Positions 1 to 6,278 of a stretch of DNA of 6,359 nt are shown here, piece after piece. Where the stretch lies: assembly GCA_903906615.1 (NCBI GenBank), contig CAIVKT010000560.1:1-6359 (forward strand). The letters run 5' to 3'. The DNA comes from an uncultured Bacteroidota bacterium (GTDB lineage Bacteria > Bacteroidota > Bacteroidia > Chitinophagales > Chitinophagaceae). Within the stretch, counting starts at the first letter, position 1; each line of letters begins with the position of its first letter. Both the position numbers and the translations under genes were made by a program. The notes beneath the pieces were generated by a model, which was given only the letters and a program-made list of their open reading frames with translations, was not told the DNA's origin and made no database searches.

Positions 1-1
1 C

Positions 2-28
2 GATCAAAAAGCTTCAGCTTCTTTGATC
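2..28. repeat. Imperfect inverted repeat (hairpin) at the left edge
   Basis: The arms GATCAAAAAGC (2-12) and GCTTCTTTGATC (17-28) are complementary apart from one bulged base, and enclose the 4-base loop TTCA. No T-run follows on the plus strand, so it is not a classic terminator in that direction. It lies inside the open frame of the partial gene 2-274, where the central AGCTTC doublet encodes Ala-Ser-Ala-Ser. It may be a chance coding hairpin. Confidence 0.4.
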
Positions 29-274
29 AGGGGTGGTGGAACTCCCGCCGGACAGGCCACGCAAAATGTGACATCCAATGGGACATCCGTCAGCACCGAA
101 AACAACCTCAAACCCTTTACAGGCAAAATACCTGTACAAAATGACAATACAGAGTTATCCACAAAAAAAATTGAAAACCAATGTGACATCCCCACTCCAA
201 AACCCATCGGCCGCAAAGTCATGAAGCGCACAGTAGAGATCAAATACACCCCAAACGATCGCTTCTTCCGCTAG
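2..274 (+). CDS. C-terminal fragment of an unrecognised hydrophilic protein (cut by window edge)
   Basis: The frame is open from the first complete codon at position 2 to a TAG at 272-274, giving 90 residues. There is no ATG until near the end (the Met in KVMKR), so I read it as the 3' end of a gene starting outside the window rather than a complete small gene. The first two thirds are rich in Asn, Thr, Ser, Gly and Lys with no hydrophobic core, like a disordered linker. The tail becomes basic and more ordered-looking (GRKVMKRTVEIKYTPNDRFFR-like, ending ...NDRFFR). I do not recognise a family. It ends 21 bp before the stop of the convergent pseudouridine synthase gene, a normal tail-to-tail arrangement. 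The opposite strand is also open over 249-4, but that frame reads as a Phe/Val/Leu-rich antisense product and is less convincing. Confidence 0.5.
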   Translation, partial: DQKASASLIRGGGTPAGQATQNVTSNGTSVSTENNLKPFTGKIPVQNDNTELSTKKIENQCDIPTPKPIGRKVMKRTVEIKYTPNDRFFR

Positions 275-295
275 AAATCTAAACGATTAATACCA

Positions 296-2014
296 CTAAA
301 AATCCTCACCCACCTCAAAGCTCATCTGCTCCCTTGTTTTAGGATGCACAAAGGAGATGTATGCTGCATGAAGGTATAGCCTCGTAGAGGCAGTACCATA
401 AAGATCATCGCCAACTATGGGGGCATTGAGGCCAAGCTCGTGGGCCGAGTGCATGCGCAACTGGTGGGTACGGCCGGTGAGTGGCCAAAAATGGACTTTG
501 GTTACAGCGCCATTGCTTTCAATTACTTTGTAGCGGGTAACACTATTTTTACCGGTCTGAAAACAAACCAATTGCCTTGGCCGGTTAAAGGGATCAGCGC
601 ATAAGGGAAGCGTTATTTCTCCTTCTGCTTGTGCTATTGGCTTAGACAGCAACGCAGTGTACCGCTTACTTACTGTGCGGTTCAGGAATTGCTTTTGAAT
701 GAGCCTGTGCATCTCCTGTGTTTTGGCCACTACCAAAAGGCCGGATGTGCCCATATCCAGGCGGTGAACAAGATAGGGTTCTGTACCCACCAATGTATTT
801 CGGAGCCTGCTGTACACCGAATCCTCAATGTTCACGCCCGGCACAGATCGTAGCCCGGCAGGCTTATTGACTACCAGCAAGTATTCGTCCTCAAATACAA
901 TTTCCAGTTTGAGGCTATCTTCGGCAGGCAGTAAAAACGGGTTTGCATCAATAGCCATTCCCTCCAGCATATGCTCCAGTATGGGCTTGCACTTGCCGGC
1001 GCAGGCGGGGTAAAATTGTTTATGCTGCCTGATATCTGACTTGGGCGAAGCGCCCCACCAAAACTCGGCCATAGCCAGCGGTTCAAGCCCGTACGCAAAT
1101 GCGTATTGCAACAGCTTAGGGGTGGCACACTCCCCCGCTCCCGCAGGTGGCACACCGAAAGCAGTACTGGTGAAAATATCCCGCAGGCTCTTGCTTTTAC
1201 CGGCAATATTGAGGAAGGAATATTGCTCAAAAAGCTGCTGCTGCAATGCGCCCGATCTTTCCCTGCGCTCATTTTTCAGCGCTTCGATACGGCCCGCTAA
1301 TAAAGCCCATTTTGCCTGTGCTTCTTCTACACGCTGCTTCCATTCATCCGTCAGCAACCTTAGGCGGTGCCTGTCGTAGTGGCTTTGTTTGGCCAGGTCT
1401 GCTTCAACTGCCGCGTAGGTCTGTTCATCCCCGCTATTGTTGTTACTGTTCTCTTCGCGGAGTTGCTTACGGATCTCTTTATTGGTCTTCAGCAGTTTCT
1501 TGAAAGCTGATAGTTCCTGTGCCGACTGCACCGTAAGCTTTTCCAGTTCCAGTTTCCGGCCATGATATTGTTCACTTGATAGTATGTCTTCGATCTCTTT
1601 GTTGATGGCGCTGATCACCTCCTGTCCCTTCAGGAAAAAGCTCCCTTCAACCAGCATATCAAATACAGGAGGAACAAATTCAGGGTGATCGTTGGAGTCG
1701 GCCAGCTTGCCGGAGAAAGCAGACAGGTAACCCACTTTCCCAACCTTGTCTCGCACTACCAATACCCCAAACATCTTGCCAATGGCCCCTTGCTGCTCAT
1801 CAGCAAGCCCGAAATTATGGTCAAGTCCGGTAAGTGTTTCCAGGTATTGCTGCAGTTCGGCAGCGGCTATGGAGGCCAAAGGATGTGGCTCGTAATAAAA
1901 AGGAAAGGTGAACCGCTCCGGCAGGGTCTGCTCATTGATCACACTATCCGTAAAATAGGTTATCCTATTTTGTTCACTGCTGCCCAAATCTGTAATATTA
2001 TTTTCGATGTACAA
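296..2014 (-). CDS. RluA-family pseudouridine synthase with long coiled-coil N-terminal extension
   Basis: The enzyme isomerises specific uridines in rRNA or tRNA to pseudouridine in the cytoplasm. The catalytic domain is the C-terminal third: VVNKPAG, then HRLDMGTSGL with the catalytic Asp, then GRTHQLRMH, and GDDLYG near the end. With the TTG at 2014 as start the protein is 572 residues and the catalytic Asp is residue 420. The 330-360 residues before the catalytic core are an extension, not an S4 domain. They contain an LPERFTFPFYYEPHPLA segment, a charged Glu/Lys/Gln/Arg-rich stretch that looks coiled-coil (about residues 130-260), and a conserved-looking FGVPPAGAGECATPKLL block followed by a CxxxC pair (YPACAGKC). 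I recall similarly extended RluA relatives in Bacteroidota and some Gammaproteobacteria; the target uridine cannot be told from sequence. The start is uncertain because the frame has no ATG before the catalytic half: TTG at 2083, 2014 and 1987 and GTG at 1942 are candidates. I chose 2014 because it lies 23 bp after the upstream gene's stop. Confidence 0.93.
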   Translation of the reverse strand: MYIENNITDLGSSEQNRITYFTDSVINEQTLPERFTFPFYYEPHPLASIAAAELQQYLETLTGLDHNFGLADEQQGAIGKMFGVLVVRDKVGKVGYLSAFSGKLADSNDHPEFVPPVFDMLVEGSFFLKGQEVISAINKEIEDILSSEQYHGRKLELEKLTVQSAQELSAFKKLLKTNKEIRKQLREENSNNNSGDEQTYAAVEADLAKQSHYDRHRLRLLTDEWKQRVEEAQAKWALLAGRIEALKNERRERSGALQQQLFEQYSFLNIAGKSKSLRDIFTSTAFGVPPAGAGECATPKLLQYAFAYGLEPLAMAEFWWGASPKSDIRQHKQFYPACAGKCKPILEHMLEGMAIDANPFLLPAEDSLKLEIVFEDEYLLVVNKPAGLRSVPGVNIEDSVYSRLRNTLVGTEPYLVHRLDMGTSGLLVVAKTQEMHRLIQKQFLNRTVSKRYTALLSKPIAQAEGEITLPLCADPFNRPRQLVCFQTGKNSVTRYKVIESNGAVTKVHFWPLTGRTHQLRMHSAHELGLNAPIVGDDLYGTASTRLYLHAAYISFVHPKTREQMSFEVGEDF

Positions 2015-2042
2015 AAATAAGGCTTCTACGCTGAATGCTAAA
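2012..2042 (-). promoter_or_regulatory. Candidate Bacteroidota-type promoter before the pseudouridine synthase gene
   Basis: On the minus strand, TATTTTTG (2019-2012) fits the -7 consensus TAnnTTTG exactly. A TTTA (2042-2039), one base off the -33 TTTG/TTG element, lies 19 bp upstream, which is the expected spacing. If it is used, transcription would begin downstream of the TTG at 2014 and translation would have to start at TTG 1987 or GTG 1942. It overlaps the end of the upstream gene, so it could be an internal operon promoter or a chance match in AT-rich sequence. Confidence 0.3.
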
Positions 2043-2505
2043 AAACACCACCGTGCGAAGTGCTCGTGATGTAATTGCAACAATAGATGAGGAATAGAAT
2101 TATAGCCGGGTTTACCAGGTCGCTGTAATTGTCGTTTGTTTCAATTTCGTAGGTGAAGCTAAAGCTTTTCCACTGAAAATTGGGCCTCAGCACTGCTATC
2201 TCCTGGCCTGCATCGGTAGCGACCACATAGTGCCTGTTCAGTAATCCTTCACCCTTAAAATGATACTCAGCGCCACCGAGCGTAAGGACCACATTCATTG
2301 CCCAGCTACGCTTTGCCGCAGCTATGCAGGTATCGCCGGCTGTCATTTCAATGCTCGTGAGCCAGAAGTTTGATGGGCCCACCTTGTATAAATCACCACC
2401 CGGCAAGGTTATATCCGCATTCGCAGAAAACCAAACTGAATAATTAAGCCTGCCCAGGGGTTGGCTGGTATCGTTATATAATTCAAAATAGTGAAACGCA
2501 AACAA
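2038..2505 (-). CDS. Small protein with probable LURP-one/tubby C-terminal-like fold
   Basis: This is a 155-residue product read from a TTG at 2505-2503 to a TAG at 2040-2038. The body alternates short beta-type segments rich in aromatic and small residues (LGRLNYSVWF, AMNVVLTLGG, EYHFKGEGLL, HYVVATDAGQEIAVLRP, SFSFTYEIETND). It ends with one hydrophobic helix at about residues 132-145 (VNPAIILFLIYCCN) and a short polar tail. A beta-barrel closed around a C-terminal hydrophobic helix is the layout of tubby/LURP-one-like domains, and the phrase pattern YVV..-G.EI.. fits that group; this is pattern recognition, not a search result. The helix could instead be a membrane anchor. There is no signal peptide and no ATG: the frame is open back to 2553 but the only usual start codon in the open stretch before the conserved body is the TTG. 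It is probably cotranscribed with the pseudouridine synthase gene 23 bp downstream. Cellular role unknown. Confidence 0.72.
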   Translation of the reverse strand: MFAFHYFELYNDTSQPLGRLNYSVWFSANADITLPGGDLYKVGPSNFWLTSIEMTAGDTCIAAAKRSWAMNVVLTLGGAEYHFKGEGLLNRHYVVATDAGQEIAVLRPNFQWKSFSFTYEIETNDNYSDLVNPAIILFLIYCCNYITSTSHGGVF

Positions 2506-2593
2506 AAATTCATATTTTTTTGAAAAAACAGAAAAATACTTGTAGTGGAATGATTATTATTGGTGATCAGCGTACTTAAACGACACACAAGGA
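2506..2593. promoter_or_regulatory. AT-rich divergent intergenic region between the tubby-like gene and the hydrolase gene
   Basis: These 88 bp separate two divergently transcribed genes and must carry the start signals for both unless transcripts enter from elsewhere. The part nearest the minus-strand gene is a T7-G-A6 tract (about 2515-2528). No full TAnnTTTG with a correctly spaced -33 element is visible: TATTATTG at 2555-2562 (+) has one mismatch, but the nearest TTG (2540-2542) is only 12 bp away. AAGGA directly abuts the ATG at 2594, too close to act as a ribosome binding site. Confidence 0.35.
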
Positions 2594-4495
2594 ATGAAGT
2601 ATTTGTTTGCCTTTTTGATATACATAAGCATTGCATCACCGGCAATGGCGCGCAAAAGCGACAGCCTGTGGATGGCCAGGCACTATATTAAGATAGAGCA
2701 GTACATAACCATGCGCGATAGTGTGCGGCTTTTTACGGCCATTTATGTACCTAAGAACAACTCAGAAGACCACCCTATCCTGCTCACGCGTACACCCTAT
2801 TCCTGCGCGCCATATGGAAAAGATACGCTACGGGATTTCTGGAGTACCTACCAAAAAGCCTATCTTGATGAAAATTACATCATCGTAATACAGGACGTAC
2901 GCGGCCGGTGGATGAGCGAAGGCAATTATATGAACATACGCCCTTATTTACCGAATAAAAAAACACGCAAAGACGTAGACGAATCAACCGACAGCTACGA
3001 TACTATTGACTGGCTGGTGAAGAATGTGGCGCACAACAATGGCAAGGTAGGCGTGCTTGGTATTTCTTATCCAGGCTTCTACGCTATCATGGCTGCTGCC
3101 AGCCATCACCCGGCATTGGTAGCCATAAGCCCGCAAGCGCCTTGTGTGGACTGGTATAGCGGTGACGACATACACCACAACGGCGCCTTCTTTGTGATGG
3201 ATGAATTTGACTATGATGTACCTCTTGGCTTTGGCTTTGGTGTGCCGCACCACGTGCCTACCTCTGTGCCGCCCAAAACCTTCGGCTACCCCGTACACGA
3301 TAACTATAAATTTTACCTGGAGCATGAGCCGCTACCCTCGCTCACCAAACTCACCGGCGATAGCATAGCTTTCTGGAATGATATAATGAACCATCCCGAC
3401 TACGATGCGTGGTGGAAAGACCGTGATGCCCGCCGGGCCGTAAAAGACCTGAAACCCGCCACACTGTGGGTAGGTGGCCACTTTGACGCAGAAGACAACT
3501 GGGGGGCATGGAATGGCTATATGGCCGCAGAAAAGGCCAACCCCGGCAAGGCGTTCAATAAGCTGGTAATGGGGCCGTGGTACCACGAGCAATGGGCCAA
3601 TAACGATGGCACACACCTGGGCAACATCAACTTTGGCAGCAACACATCGGCATGGTACCAGCAGAATATAGAGGTGCCTTTCTTTAATTACTACCTGAAG
3701 GGCGAAGGGGACATATCTAAACTGGCCAAGGCAACGATCTTTGTAACCGGGGCCAATGAATGGCGCAACTTTGACCAATGGCCACCTGTTGCAAAAAAAG
3801 ACGTACGGTTTTACCTGCAAGACAATGATGTGCTGAATACAAAACCACCCACTGCGGCAAGCAGCTACAGCGAATACGTAAGCGACCCGCACCGCCCGGT
3901 GCCCTATACCGAAGACGTACACTTTAACCGTACCCGTAATTACATGACGGACGACCAGCGGTTTGCGGAGCGCCGGCCCGATGTGGTTGCCTTCAAGACC
4001 GGAATACTGCAATCTGATGTGACGCTGACGGGCAATGTAGTGGCCGCTTTGCAGGTGTCCATATCTACCACAGATGCCGACTTTGTAGTGAAGCTCATTG
4101 ATGTTTTCCCGGACAGCCTGAGCTACAACAGTGTGAATATCTATGACGACTCAGAGCCTGTACTCAAATACCCCATGGGCGGCTACGAGATGCTGGTGCA
4201 TGGCGAGATAATGCGGGGGCGCTACCGCAACAGCCTGGAGAAACCCGCGCCATTTGCGCCCGGCGAAGTAACACCTGTTACCTTTAAAATAGGCGATGTG
4301 GCGCACACCTTTAAAAAAGGGCACCGCATTATGGTGCAGGTACAAAGCAGTTGGTTTCCGCTGGTGGATATGAACCCGCAGAAATACGTGAACATCTATA
4401 AAGCCAAAAAGCAGGACTTCCACAAGTCTACGATACGCATATACCACGACAGCCAGCACCCCAGTATGCTGATACTGCCTGTGCTGAACAATTAG
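2594..4495 (+). CDS. Secreted CocE/NonD-type serine hydrolase, likely alpha-amino acid ester hydrolase
   Basis: The 633-residue protein begins with a signal peptide (hydrophobic residues 3-14, then SPAMA; likely cleavage after Ala19), with no lipobox Cys, so it should be a soluble periplasmic or exported enzyme. The alpha/beta-hydrolase domain carries Ser158 in GISYPG, Asp298 in GGHFDAEDNWG and His331 in GPWYHEQ, a complete triad. Tyr69 in TRTPY and Tyr159 fit the oxyanion-hole positions. The C-terminal part (about 400-630) is the jelly-roll PepX_C-type domain of the S15/CocE superfamily. Asp192, Glu300 and Asp301 lie where alpha-amino acid ester hydrolases keep an acidic cluster that binds the substrate's free alpha-amino group, at +34 from the Ser and at +2 and +3 from the Asp. 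Total length also matches that group (about 630-640). Known members hydrolyse alpha-amino acid esters and acylate beta-lactam nuclei; the natural substrate is unclear. A plain X-Pro dipeptidyl peptidase or glutaryl-acylase relative is the alternative. The permease gene follows 50 bp downstream, suggesting an operon. Confidence 0.93.
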   Translation: MKYLFAFLIYISIASPAMARKSDSLWMARHYIKIEQYITMRDSVRLFTAIYVPKNNSEDHPILLTRTPYSCAPYGKDTLRDFWSTYQKAYLDENYIIVIQDVRGRWMSEGNYMNIRPYLPNKKTRKDVDESTDSYDTIDWLVKNVAHNNGKVGVLGISYPGFYAIMAAASHHPALVAISPQAPCVDWYSGDDIHHNGAFFVMDEFDYDVPLGFGFGVPHHVPTSVPPKTFGYPVHDNYKFYLEHEPLPSLTKLTGDSIAFWNDIMNHPDYDAWWKDRDARRAVKDLKPATLWVGGHFDAEDNWGAWNGYMAAEKANPGKAFNKLVMGPWYHEQWANNDGTHLGNINFGSNTSAWYQQNIEVPFFNYYLKGEGDISKLAKATIFVTGANEWRNFDQWPPVAKKDVRFYLQDNDVLNTKPPTAASSYSEYVSDPHRPVPYTEDVHFNRTRNYMTDDQRFAERRPDVVAFKTGILQSDVTLTGNVVAALQVSISTTDADFVVKLIDVFPDSLSYNSVNIYDDSEPVLKYPMGGYEMLVHGEIMRGRYRNSLEKPAPFAPGEVTPVTFKIGDVAHTFKKGHRIMVQVQSSWFPLVDMNPQKYVNIYKAKKQDFHKSTIRIYHDSQHPSMLILPVLNN

Positions 4496-4545
4496 TATAG
4501 TGCTAAATCATTACCTTTAAACCAGTACCCCGAAAGGTATTGCAC

Positions 4546-5862
4546 ATGACCGGGCGCACCTCATCAAAAAAAATACGAACCCTACAGCTGGCCGCTGTTA
4601 TCTTCTTCACTGTATCCGGTGGGCCGTACGGGCTGGAGCCATTGTTGCAATATGCAGGGAATAACCTGGCGATATTGTTGCTGTGCATCGTTCCTTTTCT
4701 TTGGGATATACCGGCCATACTTACCGTGCTGGAGCTAAACAGCATGATGCCTGTGGCGGGCGGTTATTACAAATGGGTGAAGACCGCACTCGGCACCCGC
4801 TTCGGGTTTTATGAGGGCATGTGGACGTGGTTCTATACATTCGTTGACCTTGCTATTTACCCTGTTCTTTTTGTGCAGTACACCTCCTACCTCTTTCCGG
4901 GTATGGAAGCTTATAAGATACCTGCATGCCTGTTCATTATATGGGGATCAGCAGCGCTCAATATCATAGGCATAGTGCCGGTAGGCCGAATGTCTTTCGT
5001 ACTCAGTAACCTGGTACTGATGCCCTTTGTGCTGATGATCGTCATTTTCTTGAGCAGCCATGCGGCCGTGGCCGCACCTGCGACTGCAACACCTACATTC
5101 CCTTTGTTCGGTATGGCGCTGTACACGATCATGTGGAACTTCCTGGGATGGGACAGCGCAACTACCTATGCAGAAGAGGTGGAGAACCCTGTGCGGTCTT
5201 ACATCGTATCAGTGGCTATAGCCTTTGTAAGTGTGCTGGCCATATACCTTGCAGTTATTTTTGTGGCGCAAAGATCAGGTATAAACTACGCCAACCTCAC
5301 CCAACAGGGATTCCCTGCACTGGGTACCCTGCTCAGTGGCAGGTGGCTGGGCGTGCTGATAGCTTGCGGCGGCATGGCCAGCTCCATAGGCTTGTACAAC
5401 GCCAATATACTCTCGGTATCGCGCGTACCAAAGGCTATGGCTGATGACGGGCTGCTGCCCATGAAATTAAGCGCTGTACATCCCCGCTTCCAAACCCCGT
5501 ATATCTCTATTATCGTTTGCTCAGTGATCGTGAGCTTCATGATCCTCCGCACCTTCGCCGACCTGGTGGTTATAGATGTGACCATATACGGCGCGGGCCT
5601 CTTCCTTGAATTCTTCTCGCTGATAAAGATGCGGCTGAAAGCACCGGATATGCACCGCCCATTCCGCATACCGCTGGGTGTGCCGGGCCTGTGCCTGCTC
5701 ATTGCTTTACCAATAGCCCTTTATGTAACCGCGCTTACGGGTGTGTGCATGAATACCACTAACGGCATCAACCCCGCATATGCGGCTATAGTGATACTGG
5801 CCATAACAGAGGTAGCCTGGCAGATACTGGTATGGCGCAGGCCCGGACTGAAGAACAGCTAA
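4546..5862 (+). CDS. APC-superfamily amino acid/polyamine permease (PHS/PUT-like)
   Basis: The 438-residue integral membrane protein imports amino acids or amines across the inner membrane, probably with a cation gradient. About twelve hydrophobic segments run from residue 12 to 430. The first helix carries FFTVSGGPYGLE (21-31), the glycine-rich unwound region that binds the substrate's carboxyl and amino groups in APC carriers. The following WDIPAILTVLELNSMMPVAGGYYKWV, written here only as landmarks WDIP (53-56), ELN (63-65) and GGYYKWV (72-78), and DLAIYPVLF (101-109), resemble the eukaryotic and bacterial polyamine/LAT-type group with the VSGGPxGxE signature. GWDSATTYAEEVENP (201-215) is helix 6, SRVPKAMADDGLLP (292-305) the conserved cytoplasmic loop, and RPFRIPLGVPG (371-381) precedes the last helices. 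I chose ATG 4546 over the in-frame TTG at 4540. It follows the hydrolase gene closely and has no strong promoter of its own. The substrate is not decided by sequence. Confidence 0.93.
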   Translation: MTGRTSSKKIRTLQLAAVIFFTVSGGPYGLEPLLQYAGNNLAILLLCIVPFLWDIPAILTVLELNSMMPVAGGYYKWVKTALGTRFGFYEGMWTWFYTFVDLAIYPVLFVQYTSYLFPGMEAYKIPACLFIIWGSAALNIIGIVPVGRMSFVLSNLVLMPFVLMIVIFLSSHAAVAAPATATPTFPLFGMALYTIMWNFLGWDSATTYAEEVENPVRSYIVSVAIAFVSVLAIYLAVIFVAQRSGINYANLTQQGFPALGTLLSGRWLGVLIACGGMASSIGLYNANILSVSRVPKAMADDGLLPMKLSAVHPRFQTPYISIIVCSVIVSFMILRTFADLVVIDVTIYGAGLFLEFFSLIKMRLKAPDMHRPFRIPLGVPGLCLLIALPIALYVTALTGVCMNTTNGINPAYAAIVILAITEVAWQILVWRRPGLKNS

Positions 5863-5911
5863 CTGCTCATTGAAGCTAAAGCGGGTTGAGGATTGTAGCG
5901 GGCTGAACAAC

Positions 5912-5927
5912 ATATAGCCATCTATAT
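5912..5927. repeat. Short inverted repeat after the permease gene
   Basis: ATATAG and CTATAT are perfectly complementary around a CCAT loop. The 6-bp stem is AT-rich and weak, with no T-run, so it is unlikely to terminate transcription by itself. The surrounding 5863-6007 contains no open frame worth calling on either strand and looks like the permease gene's 3' untranslated region. Confidence 0.3.
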
Positions 5928-6007
5928 TCTGTCCTGCTTGTCTTCAACTGTCATTACAGAGCAATAAACATCAGTATTGTACCTACTTCCTCATTACTAT
6001 ATATGTA

Positions 6008-6039
6008 GAAAAGGCGGCAATTTGAGTTGCCGCCTTTTC
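6008..6039. terminator. Strong bidirectional intrinsic terminator
   Basis: A perfect 13-bp stem, GAAAAGGCGGCAA (6008-6020) and TTGCCGCCTTTTC (6027-6039), closes on the 6-base loop TTTGAG. The core GGCGGC/GCCGCC is GC-rich and is flanked by AAAA on one side and TTTT on the other, so it reads as a stem followed by a U-tract in both directions. It lies 145 bp after the permease stop on the plus strand and only 18 bp after the stop of the small minus-strand gene, and can serve both. It is one of the clearest non-coding elements in the window. Confidence 0.88.
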
Positions 6040-6057
6040 CTGGATGCAGTACGCGAA

Positions 6058-6222
6058 TTATTTGCTGCGTTTTGCCGCAGGTGTTTTTTGCTCACGTTTC
6101 TGCGTATCGCTTTCACGTTGGCTGCTTTCCTTTGCAACAGGTGTGTTGCTTGTTTTCTTATTACTTGAATCCTGGCTGTTATCTGCCGACTTGCTTTTCT
6201 GACCCTCGTTATTCTGTTTCAT
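6058..6222 (-). CDS. 54-residue Lys/Ser-rich, probably disordered small protein
   Basis: An ATG at 6222-6220 opens a frame of 54 codons ending in TAA at 6060-6058. The product starts MKQNNEGQKSKSADNSQDSS and ends TPAAKRSK. It has 10 Lys and 3 Arg against 7 acidic residues (net about +6), 10 Ser and 6 Gln, no aromatic residue, no Cys, and almost no large hydrophobics, so it should be soluble and unstructured. Support for a real gene is an ATG start, a composition that a random frame rarely gives, an A/T-rich leader (TTTTTAAAAACAATTGTTT) and an intrinsic terminator 18 bp after the stop. No membrane segment, toxin-like helix or known domain is present. Small basic proteins of this type are common in Bacteroidota but uncharacterised; nucleic-acid binding or stress roles are only guesses. 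It is separated from the next minus-strand gene by 56 bp and may be cotranscribed with it. Confidence 0.72.
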   Translation of the reverse strand: MKQNNEGQKSKSADNSQDSSNKKTSNTPVAKESSQRESDTQKREQKTPAAKRSK

Positions 6223-6278
6223 AAACAATTGTTTTTAAAAAGTTTGATAGATAGGTTAAAATAACTGTGCCATCGCTA

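Noticed and set aside
4..249. Minus-strand open frame opposite the left-edge gene
   Set aside because: Its Phe/Val/Leu-rich product has no domain-like pattern and lies antisense to a frame with more protein-like composition and a sensible convergent end. It remains possible but is less likely.
871..1272. Minus-strand open frame of 133 codons inside the pseudouridine synthase gene
   Set aside because: It is a shifted frame of the same strand overlapping the catalytic region, where the main frame carries the conserved motifs.
2409..2645. Minus-strand frame containing an ATG (2515-2513) that runs into the tubby-like gene
   Set aside because: The ATG-led frame encodes a peptide unrelated to the tubby-like body and overlaps the start of the divergent hydrolase gene. 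A frameshift joining them is not supported by the sequence.
3225..3240. Short tandem repeat of TTGGCT
   Set aside because: It is two and a half units encoding Gly-Phe-Gly-Phe-Gly in the hydrolase, fully explained by coding sequence.
3332..4012. Long minus-strand open frame (226 codons) inside the hydrolase gene
   Set aside because: It is the antisense shadow of a gene with an intact catalytic triad and C-terminal domain; its product is Val/His/Arg-rich with no recognisable domain.
4512..4519. TACCTTTA as a -7 element for the permease gene
   Set aside because: It has one mismatch to TAnnTTTG and no convincing -33 element at 19-21 bp; cotranscription with the hydrolase is simpler.
5977..6224. 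Plus-strand open frames of 63-65 codons after the permease
   Set aside because: They run across the terminator and are Cys/Phe/Leu-rich antisense shadows of the small Lys/Ser-rich gene.
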